Assembly: GCA_017503285.1 (NCBI GenBank)
Contig: JAFVTH010000012.1
Location: 1-57,268 of the forward strand
Direction: 5' to 3'
From: Clostridia bacterium
GTDB taxonomy: Bacteria > Bacillota > Clostridia > Oscillospirales > CAG-272
Length of the DNA: 57,268 nt
Under the pieces are notes generated by a model. That model saw only the letters and a program-made list of their open reading frames with translations, searched no databases and was not told the origin of the DNA. Below are positions 19,606-28,336 of the stretch, in pieces. Each line of letters opens with the position of its first letter. Position 1 is the stretch's first letter. The position numbers were made by a program, and so were the translations under genes.

Positions 19606-20208
19606 ATGATAAAAAACGTGGTTTTTGATTTTGGGCAGGTGCTTTGCCACTTTGATGAAAAATACATAGTTTACCCCTATGTAAGCAAGGAGGAAAGAGA
19701 CCTGGTAAGCCGAGTTGTGCTTGACAGGCTATACTGGGACAGGCTGGATGCAGGCACTATTTCCGACAGCGATGCTGTTTTGAAAATGCAGGAAAGATTG
19801 CCGGAGCGCCTAAGGGCAAGTGCCGAGAAAATTTACTATGGCTGGATAGACAACCTACCGGAGGTTGAGGGAATGAGGGAGCTGATTTCCTATATTAAGG
19901 AAAAGTACAATGTAAGGTGCTTTTTGCTTTCAAACATTTCCCCATATTTTGTAAATAACAGACACAGGGTGCCTATTTTGGACTTGCTTGACGGCTGTAC
20001 CTTTTCCGGCACTCTTGGCATAACCAAGCCGGATATAAGGATATATGAGCATTTGCTTTCTCAGCACGGACTAAGGGCAGAGGAAACAATATTTATTGAT
20101 GATAAGGCAGAAAACATTGAGGGTGCTTTAGGGGTCGGCATTTGCGGATATATCTTTGATGGTAATGCTAAAGGGCTTAAAGGCTATTTAGACAAAATTT
20201 TAGGTTAA
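19606..20208 (+). CDS. HAD-superfamily hydrolase (phosphatase)
   Basis: This 200-aa protein has HAD motif I 'VFDFGQVL' (nucleophile Asp8), motif II near 'CFLLSNIS', motif III Lys in 'LGITKPD', and motif IV 'IFIDDKAENIEGA'. The helical cap after motif I places it with the sugar-phosphate phosphatase/haloacid-dehalogenase-like subgroup. It is the last gene of the glycosidase operon and is followed by a terminator. The substrate is unknown; a sugar phosphate is plausible. Confidence 0.85.
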   Translation: MIKNVVFDFGQVLCHFDEKYIVYPYVSKEERDLVSRVVLDRLYWDRLDAGTISDSDAVLKMQERLPERLRASAEKIYYGWIDNLPEVEGMRELISYIKEKYNVRCFLLSNISPYFVNNRHRVPILDLLDGCTFSGTLGITKPDIRIYEHLLSQHGLRAEETIFIDDKAENIEGALGVGICGYIFDGNAKGLKGYLDKILG

Positions 20209-20209
20209 A

Positions 20210-20246
20210 GAAAAAGGAACAGGAAAAAATCCTGTTCCTTTTTTAG
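20210..20246 (+). terminator. Terminator of the glycosidase operon
   Basis: Twelve-bp arms (AAAAGGAACAGG / CCTGTTCCTTTT) and a T run lie just after the HAD stop. Confidence 0.85.
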
Positions 20247-20261
20247 TTAAATAGAAATTCT

Positions 20262-20371
20262 AAAGCCGGGTTTAATAAAGAAAACAAATAAACCCGTAGG
20301 GCGGGGTCGTATTTCCCGCATTTTTTGCACAATAACGCTTGCGCAGGCAGTCTTGCTGCCCTATATTGCTG
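20262..20371. repeat. Intergenic repeats between convergent genes
   Basis: An inverted repeat with arms CGGGTTTA / TAAACCCG is followed by a GTAGGGCGGGG-type element (about 20292-20320) related to the repeats in the first 430 bp. A second small palindrome (GGCAG...CTGCC) follows. No gene is seen. Confidence 0.55.
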
Positions 20372-21202
20372 TTATCTTTTACTGATATAGTCCTTAAGCA
20401 TAAGGAGCCAGTCGGTTTGGATAAAGTCAAAGCCACGGTCAAGCAGCCAGCCCCAGCCACCCTCGTAGTCGCCGCCTAGGGCGCGGTCGTCGGTGTGATG
20501 AGCCGAGATAACGTCAGCCTCGTTATAAATAATGGAGTTTACCCAAACAAGCAGACCCTTTTCGTGCATTTTTTCAATATATTCCCTTTGGCAAACAGGG
20601 CACTCTTCGGTGTTGAAAAGAACCTCAGCGCCGATTAGGTTTATACCCTGCTTCAGCATCATATCGGTAACCTTGTCATCGCCCCAAGCCATAGACATAA
20701 ACATAAGGTCAGGTGCGTGTGCCTTTAGGAGCCTTGCCACGTTTTCATCGGGGTAAGCCTTTACAATAACCTGCTTTTCAACGCCTGCCTCGTAAATAGC
20801 CTTGGAAATGCCCTCAATATCTGTCCAGTACTTGTCAACATTTATGTAAGCCTTGCCCTTAAGAAGCTGAAAAACCTCCTTAAGCGTTGGCACGTGGTGG
20901 CTTGTAATAACTGCGTCTTGATTGTATAGACTAAGACCCTTAACCTCGTCTGCTGTCATATCCTTAATTTGCTTGTCGCTTCTTAAAAATACATGCTCCA
21001 TGCCCGGGTGGAAAACAAAAAGCTCCCCATCCTTGCTTTTTGCCACGTCTATTTCGACAACGTCTGCCCCTTGGGCAATTGCTGTCTTATAGGCAGTTAT
21101 GGAGTTGCAGGGCACATTAGCTCCGCAAACGCCTCTGTGCGCAACCAAAAATGGTGCGCCCTTGTCCATTCTGTTTTCAAAAATACTTTTGTTGAAGTCC
21201 AT
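20372..21202 (-). CDS. Glycerophosphodiester phosphodiesterase-like protein
   Basis: This 276-aa TIM-barrel protein of the GDPD family has 'VAHRGVCGA' with His22-Arg23, and 'GADVVEIDVAKSKDGELFV' with metal ligands Glu50 and Asp52. His65 follows in 'FVFHPG'. Canonical GDPDs have a metal-binding Glu in a PEN(T) motif; here the sequence is 'VPCNSI' with Cys32 in that place. It may hydrolyse glycerophosphodiesters or be an altered relative. No signal peptide is present. It is the last gene of a minus-strand trio behind the 661-aa protein and an alpha/beta hydrolase. Confidence 0.8.
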   Translation of the reverse strand: MDFNKSIFENRMDKGAPFLVAHRGVCGANVPCNSITAYKTAIAQGADVVEIDVAKSKDGELFVFHPGMEHVFLRSDKQIKDMTADEVKGLSLYNQDAVITSHHVPTLKEVFQLLKGKAYINVDKYWTDIEGISKAIYEAGVEKQVIVKAYPDENVARLLKAHAPDLMFMSMAWGDDKVTDMMLKQGINLIGAEVLFNTEECPVCQREYIEKMHEKGLLVWVNSIIYNEADVISAHHTDDRALGGDYEGGWGWLLDRGFDFIQTDWLLMLKDYISKR

Positions 21203-21232
21203 ATTATACCTCGTTTTATCGACACAGGGTCG

Positions 21233-23218
21233 TTATTTTTTCAAAAATGTATCGTTTATTCTAATCCAAACGTAACGGGATAGCCCACAGTCCTCTGTTT
21301 TTGGAAAGCGAGGTGCTATGCTATATGTGATTTTGCTTTTATCAAAGCCACCGCCGGTTATAAGGTCGGCTTGATAAATTGCGTAGGATTTGCCGTCCTC
21401 TTGGATTTTTGAAAGATTAGAGCCAAAGCCGTTTATTGACTTTATCAAGTGATGTTTATCTCCTGTCAGTAGGTAGTAGAGATAATCAGCCTCGGCACGC
21501 CAAATGGTCCAGCCGTGACCGCAGCAAAGGGCAGGGCCGTCAGCATCTCCCTCCCATTGAGTTTCCCACCATCTGAGGGTTGAGTTATAGATTTGGCAAA
21601 TTGGTGTATTCATAACCCAGGAATCGTGAATATCTAAAATTTCCTTGGCTTTTTTTATGTATGCCTTGTTTTCCTTCCTGTTTTTTGCGTAGTAAAGAAG
21701 GCACAGCGCAGTACAGGAAATAGAGCCATCCTCCATCTCTTCCTCGGTTTGTTCGCTTTCAGCTCCCTCGGTTGGGAAGTGCATGCCACGTTTATATAAA
21801 TACTCTGCCATTTTGTCGGCGCAAGCAAAATATTTTTCACTAAGGCTGTCGTCCTTGCCCTTTAGAAAGCTTGCCACATCTAAAAGTGGAATCATAGGTG
21901 CGCAAACTGTGGTATAGTCGTCTGATGTAGCGCCCCAGCTTACCTCTATTCGTCCATCGCTTTTTTGATAATAGCTCACAAGACATTCTGTTGCCCCTAT
22001 GAAATATTCGTAATATTTTTCGTCTCCAAAGTATTTGTAGGCATCGAGCAGAATTGTTATGCCGAAAAACAGCTCCTGCACACGGCAGGATTTATATACA
22101 TTGTAAGCAACGAAGCCGTCGTGCGGCTCCTTAAAAATGGTAACTCTTGGCGTTGCCTTGTCCTTATCCTGCTCTGTGATTACATTAAGGAGAGAAAGCA
22201 CCCTTTTTTCGTAGGCATCAACCTCTTCCTTTGTAAGAGTGTCCTTGTATTTCATTAGATAGCGCAGGGTTGCGCTTGCCCAGCATTGATGCTCACAAAG
22301 ATTGCCGTCGGTCTTTGTCTTAATAATGTTAAGGTCCACCTTGTCCATGGATTTTTTGTAAAGGGAGATAAGGTCGCGGTAGCCGTAAACACTAATTGTA
22401 GGACCCCTTTTGTTTCCACAGATGGGAGTTAAAAATATCTCTCCCTCGGAGGGGATTTTAAGCTTGCCTGTGTAAGGGATTATACCCTGTATATCCTTTG
22501 CTTTGAAAAGTATGTGGGTAATTTCGTTATAATTAGTCAAGGGTAAGGTGTCCCCAACCCTGCCACAGCTTATTTCATAGCTCAAAAACGGCAGGCTGTA
22601 AACGCGGCTTAAGGCAGAAAAGGCGCTATCAATATCTGTAACGGGCAAAAGCACAAACGTCAGCTTGCCCGAGGCACATGGTTGATTATATGATTTGTCG
22701 TAGCTTTTAAGGAGCTTAAGATTTACAAAAAAGTGCCCGAAGGAATAAGGGGAGTAGTCCATTTTCCACCCTTGAGTGCCCTCCAGACAGGCAAGGAGTA
22801 AATTGTTGCCGCTTGGGCTGGTCAGATAGGCATAAATAACCCCACATTCTGTGTCGGTATATGGAGAATTAAAAAGGTATTGGTTTTCCCAGCCACCACC
22901 ATTTTTCTTACCCATAAAGTTAAAGGGGAGATTAATACCTACCTGTGATAGCCCTTGCTTTTTTGTATCAAGGGTTAGTTTTATGCCGTTTTGATATGGG
23001 GCTACTTCAAGGGTGGTGCTTCCATCCTCGCTAACATATGCGCTGCCATTCCAGAAAAGGTCCAGCGCCCTGTCCTTGTAGGGCGTACAGTCCGGACTGC
23101 CTTCCTTAGCTATGTCGTCGGTGTCTTGTGTATAGCACATGGAAATTTGACCGTTGATTATTGGGTATGAATTGCAGCTATGGTACAGCGCGCCGGTTTT
23201 AGAAATAAAAATTTTCAT
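21233..23218 (-). CDS. Large protein with probable alpha/alpha-toroid region; function unknown
   Basis: I do not firmly recognise this 661-aa protein. The first 280 residues look beta-rich. Residues of about 300-640 are helical with repeated aromatic and Cys/His-rich loops ('NLCEHQCWASATLRYLMKY', 'DGPALCCGHGWTIWRAEADY') and family-like pairs of helices, as in alpha/alpha-toroid glycoside hydrolases or polysaccharide lyases. No signal peptide or membrane segment is seen. It starts 2 bp after the upstream hydrolase stop, so it is translated with it. A glycan-active enzyme would fit the region, but this is inference. Confidence 0.6.
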   Translation of the reverse strand: MKIFISKTGALYHSCNSYPIINGQISMCYTQDTDDIAKEGSPDCTPYKDRALDLFWNGSAYVSEDGSTTLEVAPYQNGIKLTLDTKKQGLSQVGINLPFNFMGKKNGGGWENQYLFNSPYTDTECGVIYAYLTSPSGNNLLLACLEGTQGWKMDYSPYSFGHFFVNLKLLKSYDKSYNQPCASGKLTFVLLPVTDIDSAFSALSRVYSLPFLSYEISCGRVGDTLPLTNYNEITHILFKAKDIQGIIPYTGKLKIPSEGEIFLTPICGNKRGPTISVYGYRDLISLYKKSMDKVDLNIIKTKTDGNLCEHQCWASATLRYLMKYKDTLTKEEVDAYEKRVLSLLNVITEQDKDKATPRVTIFKEPHDGFVAYNVYKSCRVQELFFGITILLDAYKYFGDEKYYEYFIGATECLVSYYQKSDGRIEVSWGATSDDYTTVCAPMIPLLDVASFLKGKDDSLSEKYFACADKMAEYLYKRGMHFPTEGAESEQTEEEMEDGSISCTALCLLYYAKNRKENKAYIKKAKEILDIHDSWVMNTPICQIYNSTLRWWETQWEGDADGPALCCGHGWTIWRAEADYLYYLLTGDKHHLIKSINGFGSNLSKIQEDGKSYAIYQADLITGGGFDKSKITYSIAPRFPKTEDCGLSRYVWIRINDTFLKK

Positions 23219-23220
23219 GT

Positions 23221-24291
23221 TTAATCCTCGCAGGCAAGGGAAAAATGAGATATGATTTTTTCCAGCATTTCCTTGCTTGGCTCGTAATATTTTGTTGGGT
23301 CAAGGTGCTTTTCCATATATGCATTACGCTCTTGACCGCTTTCGAGATATGCGCCTTCTATTTGGTTACGATAGGAAAGGGCGCTTTCTGAAAAGAAAAG
23401 ATTTGTGTGTCCCCTTTTTTCAAAGTAAAGAAAGGATACATTTGGATTTTCCCCAAGCAGGCTTTTATACTTGTCGTAGCCGTATTTTGTTGGCACGGTT
23501 GAGTCGTCTTGGCTGTGGACAATAAGCACCTTGGCGCTTGATGCACCGATGCTTTCCACACAGGAAAGGGAGCAAACCTCCTTGCCAAACTTTATCTCCT
23601 CGTAAAGCTCTACGGAGAAAAGAAGTGCGTTTGCAAGAGGACCTATATAGCGGGAGCTTTGATAAAGGAGCATATCCTCGCTTTCGTTAAAGCCGGCAAC
23701 AAGCACAGCCCCGCAAACCTCCGGGTGAGAGGCAAGCACAGCCCCGCCGGAGTATGCGCCCCAGCTGTGGCCAAGGATTGCAACAGGCAGACCCTTGTAT
23801 TCGGAAATTTCCTTTACGTGGTTAAGGGCAGAGTCTAAGTCTAAAATGCCCTGTGGCAAGCCCTCCTTGGAGTTGCCCTGGCTTTGGTCGCTACCGTGGG
23901 CGTCGTATGCAAAGGCTAAAAAGCCGTTTTTGGTAAGCTCGCTTATATACGGTATAAACTTATTGTGTCCGCCGTCGCCAAGACCGTGGGAGATAACAAC
24001 AACTCCCTTGGGCACTGTATTTTCTCTTGAATACTTAAAGCCTGCAAGGGCAGTGCCATCGGTTGCAAAAAAATCACTACGGGTGCAAGAAAGCCCCTCA
24101 TAATCTCGGTAGGACAGCTGTAAATATGACGGCGTGTCGCTTCTGCCTGCAAAAATCGCCTCATAAACAATAACCGTTGTAACGGGAGTTAACAAAATGG
24201 GCAAAAGGACAAGGGCGCAAATTATTGAAATCAAAACTATTTTTCCTTTACTAAGCTTTTTCTGCTTAGTGTTCTCATGTGAGCCGTTCAA
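23221..24291 (-). CDS. Membrane-anchored alpha/beta hydrolase
   Basis: This is a serine hydrolase of about 356 aa. A hydrophobic anchor lies near the N-terminus (about residues 18-45). It is followed by an alpha/beta hydrolase fold with the oxyanion-side 'VVISHGLGDGGHNKF', the nucleophile elbow 'GHSWGAYSGG', a late Asp in 'VHSQDDSTVP' and His in 'EKRGHTNLF'. The start is set at TTG 24291: GGGGGTGG lies just before it, and a good minus-strand promoter puts the transcript start near 24307, downstream of the ATG at 24315. It is the first gene of the trio that ends with the GDPD-like gene. The substrate is unknown; an acyl ester or lysophospholipid is possible. Confidence 0.82.
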   Translation of the reverse strand: MNGSHENTKQKKLSKGKIVLISIICALVLLPILLTPVTTVIVYEAIFAGRSDTPSYLQLSYRDYEGLSCTRSDFFATDGTALAGFKYSRENTVPKGVVVISHGLGDGGHNKFIPYISELTKNGFLAFAYDAHGSDQSQGNSKEGLPQGILDLDSALNHVKEISEYKGLPVAILGHSWGAYSGGAVLASHPEVCGAVLVAGFNESEDMLLYQSSRYIGPLANALLFSVELYEEIKFGKEVCSLSCVESIGASSAKVLIVHSQDDSTVPTKYGYDKYKSLLGENPNVSFLYFEKRGHTNLFFSESALSYRNQIEGAYLESGQERNAYMEKHLDPTKYYEPSKEMLEKIISHFSLACED

Positions 24292-24313
24292 AATTCCACC
24301 CCCTACATAAAAC

Positions 24314-24342
24314 ATAATAGCACAAAGAGGAAATTATTGCAA
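24314..24342 (-). promoter_or_regulatory. Promoter of the hydrolase/661-aa/GDPD operon
   Basis: On the minus strand, TTGCAA and TATTAT are separated by 17 bp. This position decides the TTG start of the hydrolase. Confidence 0.65.
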
Positions 24343-24420
24343 AGCATTTTGAAATATAGGCTAAAAAATGTGCGCCTTGAATTTGGTCAAGGAAGGCAAA
24401 GGCATCTTGATACCTTTTTG

Positions 24421-24450
24421 TTGACAAAAAACAACAATATATGCTAAAAT
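24421..24450 (+). promoter_or_regulatory. Promoter of the 58-aa HTH-like gene
   Basis: A perfect TTGACA and TAAAAT are separated by 18 bp, about 55 bp before the ATG at 24505. Confidence 0.7.
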
Positions 24451-24504
24451 AAAGGTGCATTTCGTATTGTTACGCTCCGTGAGATTTGTTTAGGGGGTGA
24501 TAAT

Positions 24505-24681
24505 ATGAAAGCAAGATGTCTCGATACCAAAAAAATGGGAGAGAACATCAAACGTCTTATTAAGGAGTCTGAGTATAGAACTCAGGAAAATTTTGCGTCT
24601 GCGTGCATAGACGAGTACCTGGTTAACACCGTGGAGCTTGGCAGACGCTACAAGAAACAAGGCAACAAGAAAGAGGCGTAA
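24505..24681 (+). CDS. Small HTH-like protein
   Basis: A 58-codon ORF reads MKARCLDTKKMGENIKRLIK and onward, with 'RTQENFASACIDEYLVNTVE' and a basic Lys/Arg tail. It has a consensus promoter and a strong GGGGG ribosome site. The opening resembles the first two helices of an XRE domain (the usual GxxIkxLRkexglTQexlA), but the DNA-recognition helix of a full HTH is missing. It may be a degenerate or minimal regulator. A 15-bp perfect palindrome lies downstream. Confidence 0.6.
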   Translation: MKARCLDTKKMGENIKRLIKESEYRTQENFASACIDEYLVNTVELGRRYKKQGNKKEA

Positions 24682-24717
24682 AAAACCGAAAACAGACGGC
24701 TTTATTCCGGCGCAGAG

Positions 24718-24753
24718 GTGGGTAGGTGTACCGATTTTGGTACACCTACCCAC
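24718..24753. promoter_or_regulatory. Perfect 15-bp inverted repeat
   Basis: Arms GTGGGTAGGTGTACC and its exact complement are separated by 6 nt. It lies between the small HTH gene and the promoter of the next gene. Only a weak T run (TTTAC) follows, so it may be a terminator or an operator abutting the downstream -35 box. Confidence 0.65.
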
Positions 24754-24782
24754 TTTACACAATGATACGTGTGTGGTAAAAT
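24754..24782 (+). promoter_or_regulatory. Promoter of the 110-aa membrane protein gene
   Basis: TTTACA and TAAAAT are separated by 17 bp. The -35 box directly touches the 15-bp inverted repeat. Confidence 0.65.
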
Positions 24783-24818
24783 TTAGGTGTAAAAATCCGA
24801 AAAAGGAAGAAAGCAGAA

Positions 24819-25151
24819 ATGAGTATAAGACAAACAAAAAATAGAAAAAATAACACAAGAGCAGTTATAGAATACGAAAATATGGACAGCCAAACGCTAA
24901 AGAAGGTGGGCGTACTCCGTGGGCTTGGCATAGGGCTTGGGATTGCTTGCGCCTTGCTGCTGATTATTGCAATTGCAGGCAGCATACCCTGCGTTGTGCT
25001 TAGTGTCGTTTGCGGAATTGTTTCCATGGCTACCTTTATTTACAGAATGAAGATTGAGAGCTACTACACAAGAGTGGAGTGCAGCCGCGGCAGAATCCTT
25101 GAGGATAGCCCCTACACCCTTGCCACCGAGGAAAAATTTTACGTAGTATAA
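24819..25151 (+). CDS. Small membrane protein, function unknown
   Basis: This 110-aa protein has a basic N-terminus and two adjacent transmembrane segments (about 38-60 and 64-82), followed by a soluble tail of about 28 residues. A promoter and AAGGAAG ribosome site support translation. I recognise no family. Confidence 0.7.
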   Translation: MSIRQTKNRKNNTRAVIEYENMDSQTLKKVGVLRGLGIGLGIACALLLIIAIAGSIPCVVLSVVCGIVSMATFIYRMKIESYYTRVECSRGRILEDSPYTLATEEKFYVV

Positions 25152-25181
25152 AAAAACAGCGACACGTGTCGCTGTTTTTTA
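25149..25181. terminator. Bidirectional terminator
   Basis: A near-perfect palindrome (AAACAGCGACAC / GTGTCGCTGTTT) with A and T runs on both sides separates two convergent genes. Confidence 0.88.
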
Positions 25182-28100
25182 AGATATTTCAGAAAGGTAT
25201 TCCTCGTAGGTAACTCCCCATGAGACGGTATTGGAATTGTGATAATTCATATACCAGAATTGATGCCAGCCCTCAGGCTGAGAATCTGCACCACAGAAAA
25301 TGTGTACATAAGGAGTGGAATAATTTTCAAAGGGTGCGCCGTCAATTGCTTCCACACTGGCAGGTATATAAATATTCTTTATAGCAGTATCTTTAAACGC
25401 ACCCCCACCGATATGAACAACGCCCTCGGATATGGTTACATTTTCCAGCTTGGAGCAGCCGTCAAAGGCGTAGGAATAAATTCTTTTTACACTACCGGGG
25501 ATAAATACTGTTGTAAGCGTTTCTGAACGAATAGTGTCAATTTCCGAAACTGCTTGCCCGTTGTAGGAGCTTGGAATAACTAAGTGTTCTATGTTAGCAA
25601 GAGATTCGGGCAATGAAACTGCATAGCCCTCGCTAAAGGAAGCCGGGCTAAAGATAAGCGAGGCACTGCACGAGGTGCACACGCCGTTATCCAAGACGTG
25701 AAAGGCTGGGCTTAGTGCTTTTTGGGTGGCTACTATATTATTGCAGACAGAGCAGGAGATTTCATCTGAAAGCCCTGCCGTAGTACAGGTAGAGGCATAG
25801 CCGGCTTTTGAAACGTATTCCGTATGAGGCAAAAGGGGAAGAGGCTCTCTTTCCTTTACAGTATCACCGCAGACAGAGCATTTTGTTCCATCTGAAAGCC
25901 CTGCCTTAGCGCAGGTAGAGGAAAAGCCAAGGACTACCTCCTCGGTGTGCTCGGCTAATGGGAGCAGCTCGCCCTTGTCAACTATTGTCCCACAGGCACT
26001 GCATTTTTTGCTTCCTGTAACGCCTTGGACGGTACAGGTTGAGGCAAAGTCGTTGTATGTGACTATGTTAACGTGCTGGTCCGGGCAGACACGCTTCCAA
26101 AAGTAGCCTGCGTAGGTAGAAGAAAGAAGCTCGGAATTTTTTGATGGGTCGGTGACATCAATCTCAGTTCCGGCTACTGCGTTTTTATCGTTTGTTAAAA
26201 ACCATTTTTCTGTAAGCTCAAAGCTGACATTGTTGAAAATACTACCGTATTCACGCTTTAGCACATTAGGATAAATAATATTTACAGAGGCGGGTATAGT
26301 AATGCTACCGCTTGAAATCTTGGTGTCTCCAATATAAACCCTTGAGCTGTTTCCAATGGGAGATGCACCGTCTGCGAAACGTAGCTCTACGCTGAACCAG
26401 TTTGCAAATGCGCTCTCGTCCTTAAAAATAACATTGCTTGAAGAAGAGGTTAAGAAAAATGGAGTTCCCTCGATTTTTTTAAGGCTTGAGCCAATTTTTA
26501 TAGTGCTTAAGTTTTTGCAGGCGTAAAATGCAAAGTCGCCTACTTGTTCTACCTTGTTTAGGTCAACGGACACAATGGATGAGCAGCCTCTGAAGGTGTT
26601 GGCGCTTAATTTTGTGATAGAATCGGGAATAACAATCTCCTCAACCATTACCCCGTTCATTTTTAGCGTATAATGGTTGGAAATGTTGGAGCTTGTAAAG
26701 GAAATATTACACCATTCCTCAAGGGAGCCTAAAAAGTTGACGATGTTACAGCTTTTGAATACGTCGGCATTGATTGAGGTGACAGAGCTTGGGATATTAA
26801 GGCTAAGAATAGAGCCGGTTATATCGAAGTGCGAAATTATGGTAACAGGTAAGCCGTTATACTCGCTTGGTACTACTACATTAAGGTCCGTGCAGGAGCC
26901 TAAGCCTGAAAGCACGTAGGTGCTTGTTGCTTTATCTAAAGTGAACTCAAGACCTTGGCTTACCACAAGGATATCGCCACATTTAATACAGGTTGTGCCA
27001 GAGTAGTAGTGACCCTCGGCAGGGATAACCCTTTGAGCTTCAAGAATTTCCTCACAGTCCGCGCAAGCCTTACCCTGGGTAAGACCTGACTCGGTACAGG
27101 TGGCGTCCTTCTTTTCAAGAGTTACCTCCGTGTGGTAACCTTTAGCTGAGATAACGGTTTGTTGAACAAGGGTGATTTTGCAAAGTGTACAACGGCATCC
27201 CTCTGTCATACCGTCGGTAAGGCAGGTTACAGCCACAGCAGGGAGCTTTTCTGTCTTGTGTGCAACAGGGTCAATTGGAATTACCTCTTGAGGGGTAAGG
27301 ATTTCTTTACAGGTAGAGCATATAACGCCATCGGTCAAGCCTGTGCTTGAGCAGGTAGGGGCAGTGCCGTTTACCAAAAGCTCAGCGTGGCCGGTTTCTT
27401 CAATTTCTCTTTGGGCTTGAATAACATAACCGCACTCGCTACACTTAACGCCGTCAGTATAGCCTATCTGCGTACAGGTAGGAGCGTAGCCCTTGGAAAC
27501 CTCCTTTACGTGTGCGTCCTCGTCAATAGGTATAATTTGTTGCTTAGTTAGTGTTTTAAGACAAGCAGAGCACTCAACCCCGTCAGTAAGTCCTGTTTTT
27601 GTACAGGTGGGTGCAACGCCCTTAACAGTTTTTTCAATGTGATTTGCGGGAGCGATTGCAATTTCCTTTTGCTCTGACAGAACAGTTTGGCAAACAGAGC
27701 ATTTTGTTCCGTCGGTTAAGCCTGTGCTTGAGCAGGTTGGAGCCTTGCCCGAAACGGTAATAGGTGAGTGGGCAACGGTGGCAATGGATCTTGTTTCCTC
27801 ATAGCCACAATCCTTGCAGGTGCGCCTTTCTATGCCTGCGCTGGTGCAGGTAGGCGCAATATATACTGCGTATTTGTCAAAATTGTGCTGGTGCTTGCTC
27901 CCCAGCACAACGCCTATAACAATAGCCACTACTGCTAAAACCGCAGAAATAGATGCTATTAAAATAATAGGAAGCCTTGTCCTTTTGGTAGGATTGGGGG
28001 CAGGCATATCAGGCTCGGGCTGAGCCTCATCTGTGTTGGTAGATACAACAGGTGTGTTTGTAATATCTATTTTGTCATTTAATAAATCATCAAATGAAAC

Positions 28101-28265
28101 ATCAAAGATTTCAGATATTTTTTTCAGCTTTTCTATTTCAGGGGTGGTAATACCTGTTTCCCATTTATAGACGGCTTGTCTGGAAACATCAAGCTCGTTT
28201 GCCAGCTGTTCTTGGCTCATGCCCTTGTGCTTTCTTAGGAAAACGATTTTTTCAGAAAGTTGCAT
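25179..28265 (-). CDS. Membrane-anchored HTH protein with Cys-rich repeats and LRRs
   Basis: This 1028-aa protein has an unusual order. It opens with an XRE helix-turn-helix (about 4-60; 'MSQEQLANELDVSRQAVYKW'), then an acidic Pro-rich linker. One transmembrane helix follows (98-122). Next come seven full and one partial repeats of about 42 residues with the pattern 'APTCTxTGLTDGxxCSxC', ending in Gln-x-IP-x-H. An LRR_5/BspA block comes next, then three more full repeats and one partial, and a final LRR block. The start is set at ATG 28265 (AAGGAGA site; promoter at 28308-28336), dropping 49 upstream codons. The DNA-binding part would be cytoplasmic and the repeats extracellular, suggesting a surface sensor that regulates transcription directly. 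This function is inferred. Confidence 0.85.
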   Translation of the reverse strand: MQLSEKIVFLRKHKGMSQEQLANELDVSRQAVYKWETGITTPEIEKLKKISEIFDVSFDDLLNDKIDITNTPVVSTNTDEAQPEPDMPAPNPTKRTRLPIILIASISAVLAVVAIVIGVVLGSKHQHNFDKYAVYIAPTCTSAGIERRTCKDCGYEETRSIATVAHSPITVSGKAPTCSSTGLTDGTKCSVCQTVLSEQKEIAIAPANHIEKTVKGVAPTCTKTGLTDGVECSACLKTLTKQQIIPIDEDAHVKEVSKGYAPTCTQIGYTDGVKCSECGYVIQAQREIEETGHAELLVNGTAPTCSSTGLTDGVICSTCKEILTPQEVIPIDPVAHKTEKLPAVAVTCLTDGMTEGCRCTLCKITLVQQTVISAKGYHTEVTLEKKDATCTESGLTQGKACADCEEILEAQRVIPAEGHYYSGTTCIKCGDILVVSQGLEFTLDKATSTYVLSGLGSCTDLNVVVPSEYNGLPVTIISHFDITGSILSLNIPSSVTSINADVFKSCNIVNFLGSLEEWCNISFTSSNISNHYTLKMNGVMVEEIVIPDSITKLSANTFRGCSSIVSVDLNKVEQVGDFAFYACKNLSTIKIGSSLKKIEGTPFFLTSSSSNVIFKDESAFANWFSVELRFADGASPIGNSSRVYIGDTKISSGSITIPASVNIIYPNVLKREYGSIFNNVSFELTEKWFLTNDKNAVAGTEIDVTDPSKNSELLSSTYAGYFWKRVCPDQHVNIVTYNDFASTCTVQGVTGSKKCSACGTIVDKGELLPLAEHTEEVVLGFSSTCAKAGLSDGTKCSVCGDTVKEREPLPLLPHTEYVSKAGYASTCTTAGLSDEISCSVCNNIVATQKALSPAFHVLDNGVCTSCSASLIFSPASFSEGYAVSLPESLANIEHLVIPSSYNGQAVSEIDTIRSETLTTVFIPGSVKRIYSYAFDGCSKLENVTISEGVVHIGGGAFKDTAIKNIYIPASVEAIDGAPFENYSTPYVHIFCGADSQPEGWHQFWYMNYHNSNTVSWGVTYEEYLSEIS

Positions 28266-28307
28266 ATATTTCTCCTTTTTTGTTTGATGGCACCATTTTA
28301 TGGAATT

Positions 28308-28336
28308 ATCATAGCACAAACTTTTGGTTTTGACAA
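28308..28336 (-). promoter_or_regulatory. Promoter of the HTH-Cys repeat-LRR gene
   Basis: On the minus strand, TTGTCA and TATGAT are separated by 17 bp, giving a transcript start near 28301. This rules out the longer ORF beginning at 28412. Confidence 0.65.
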
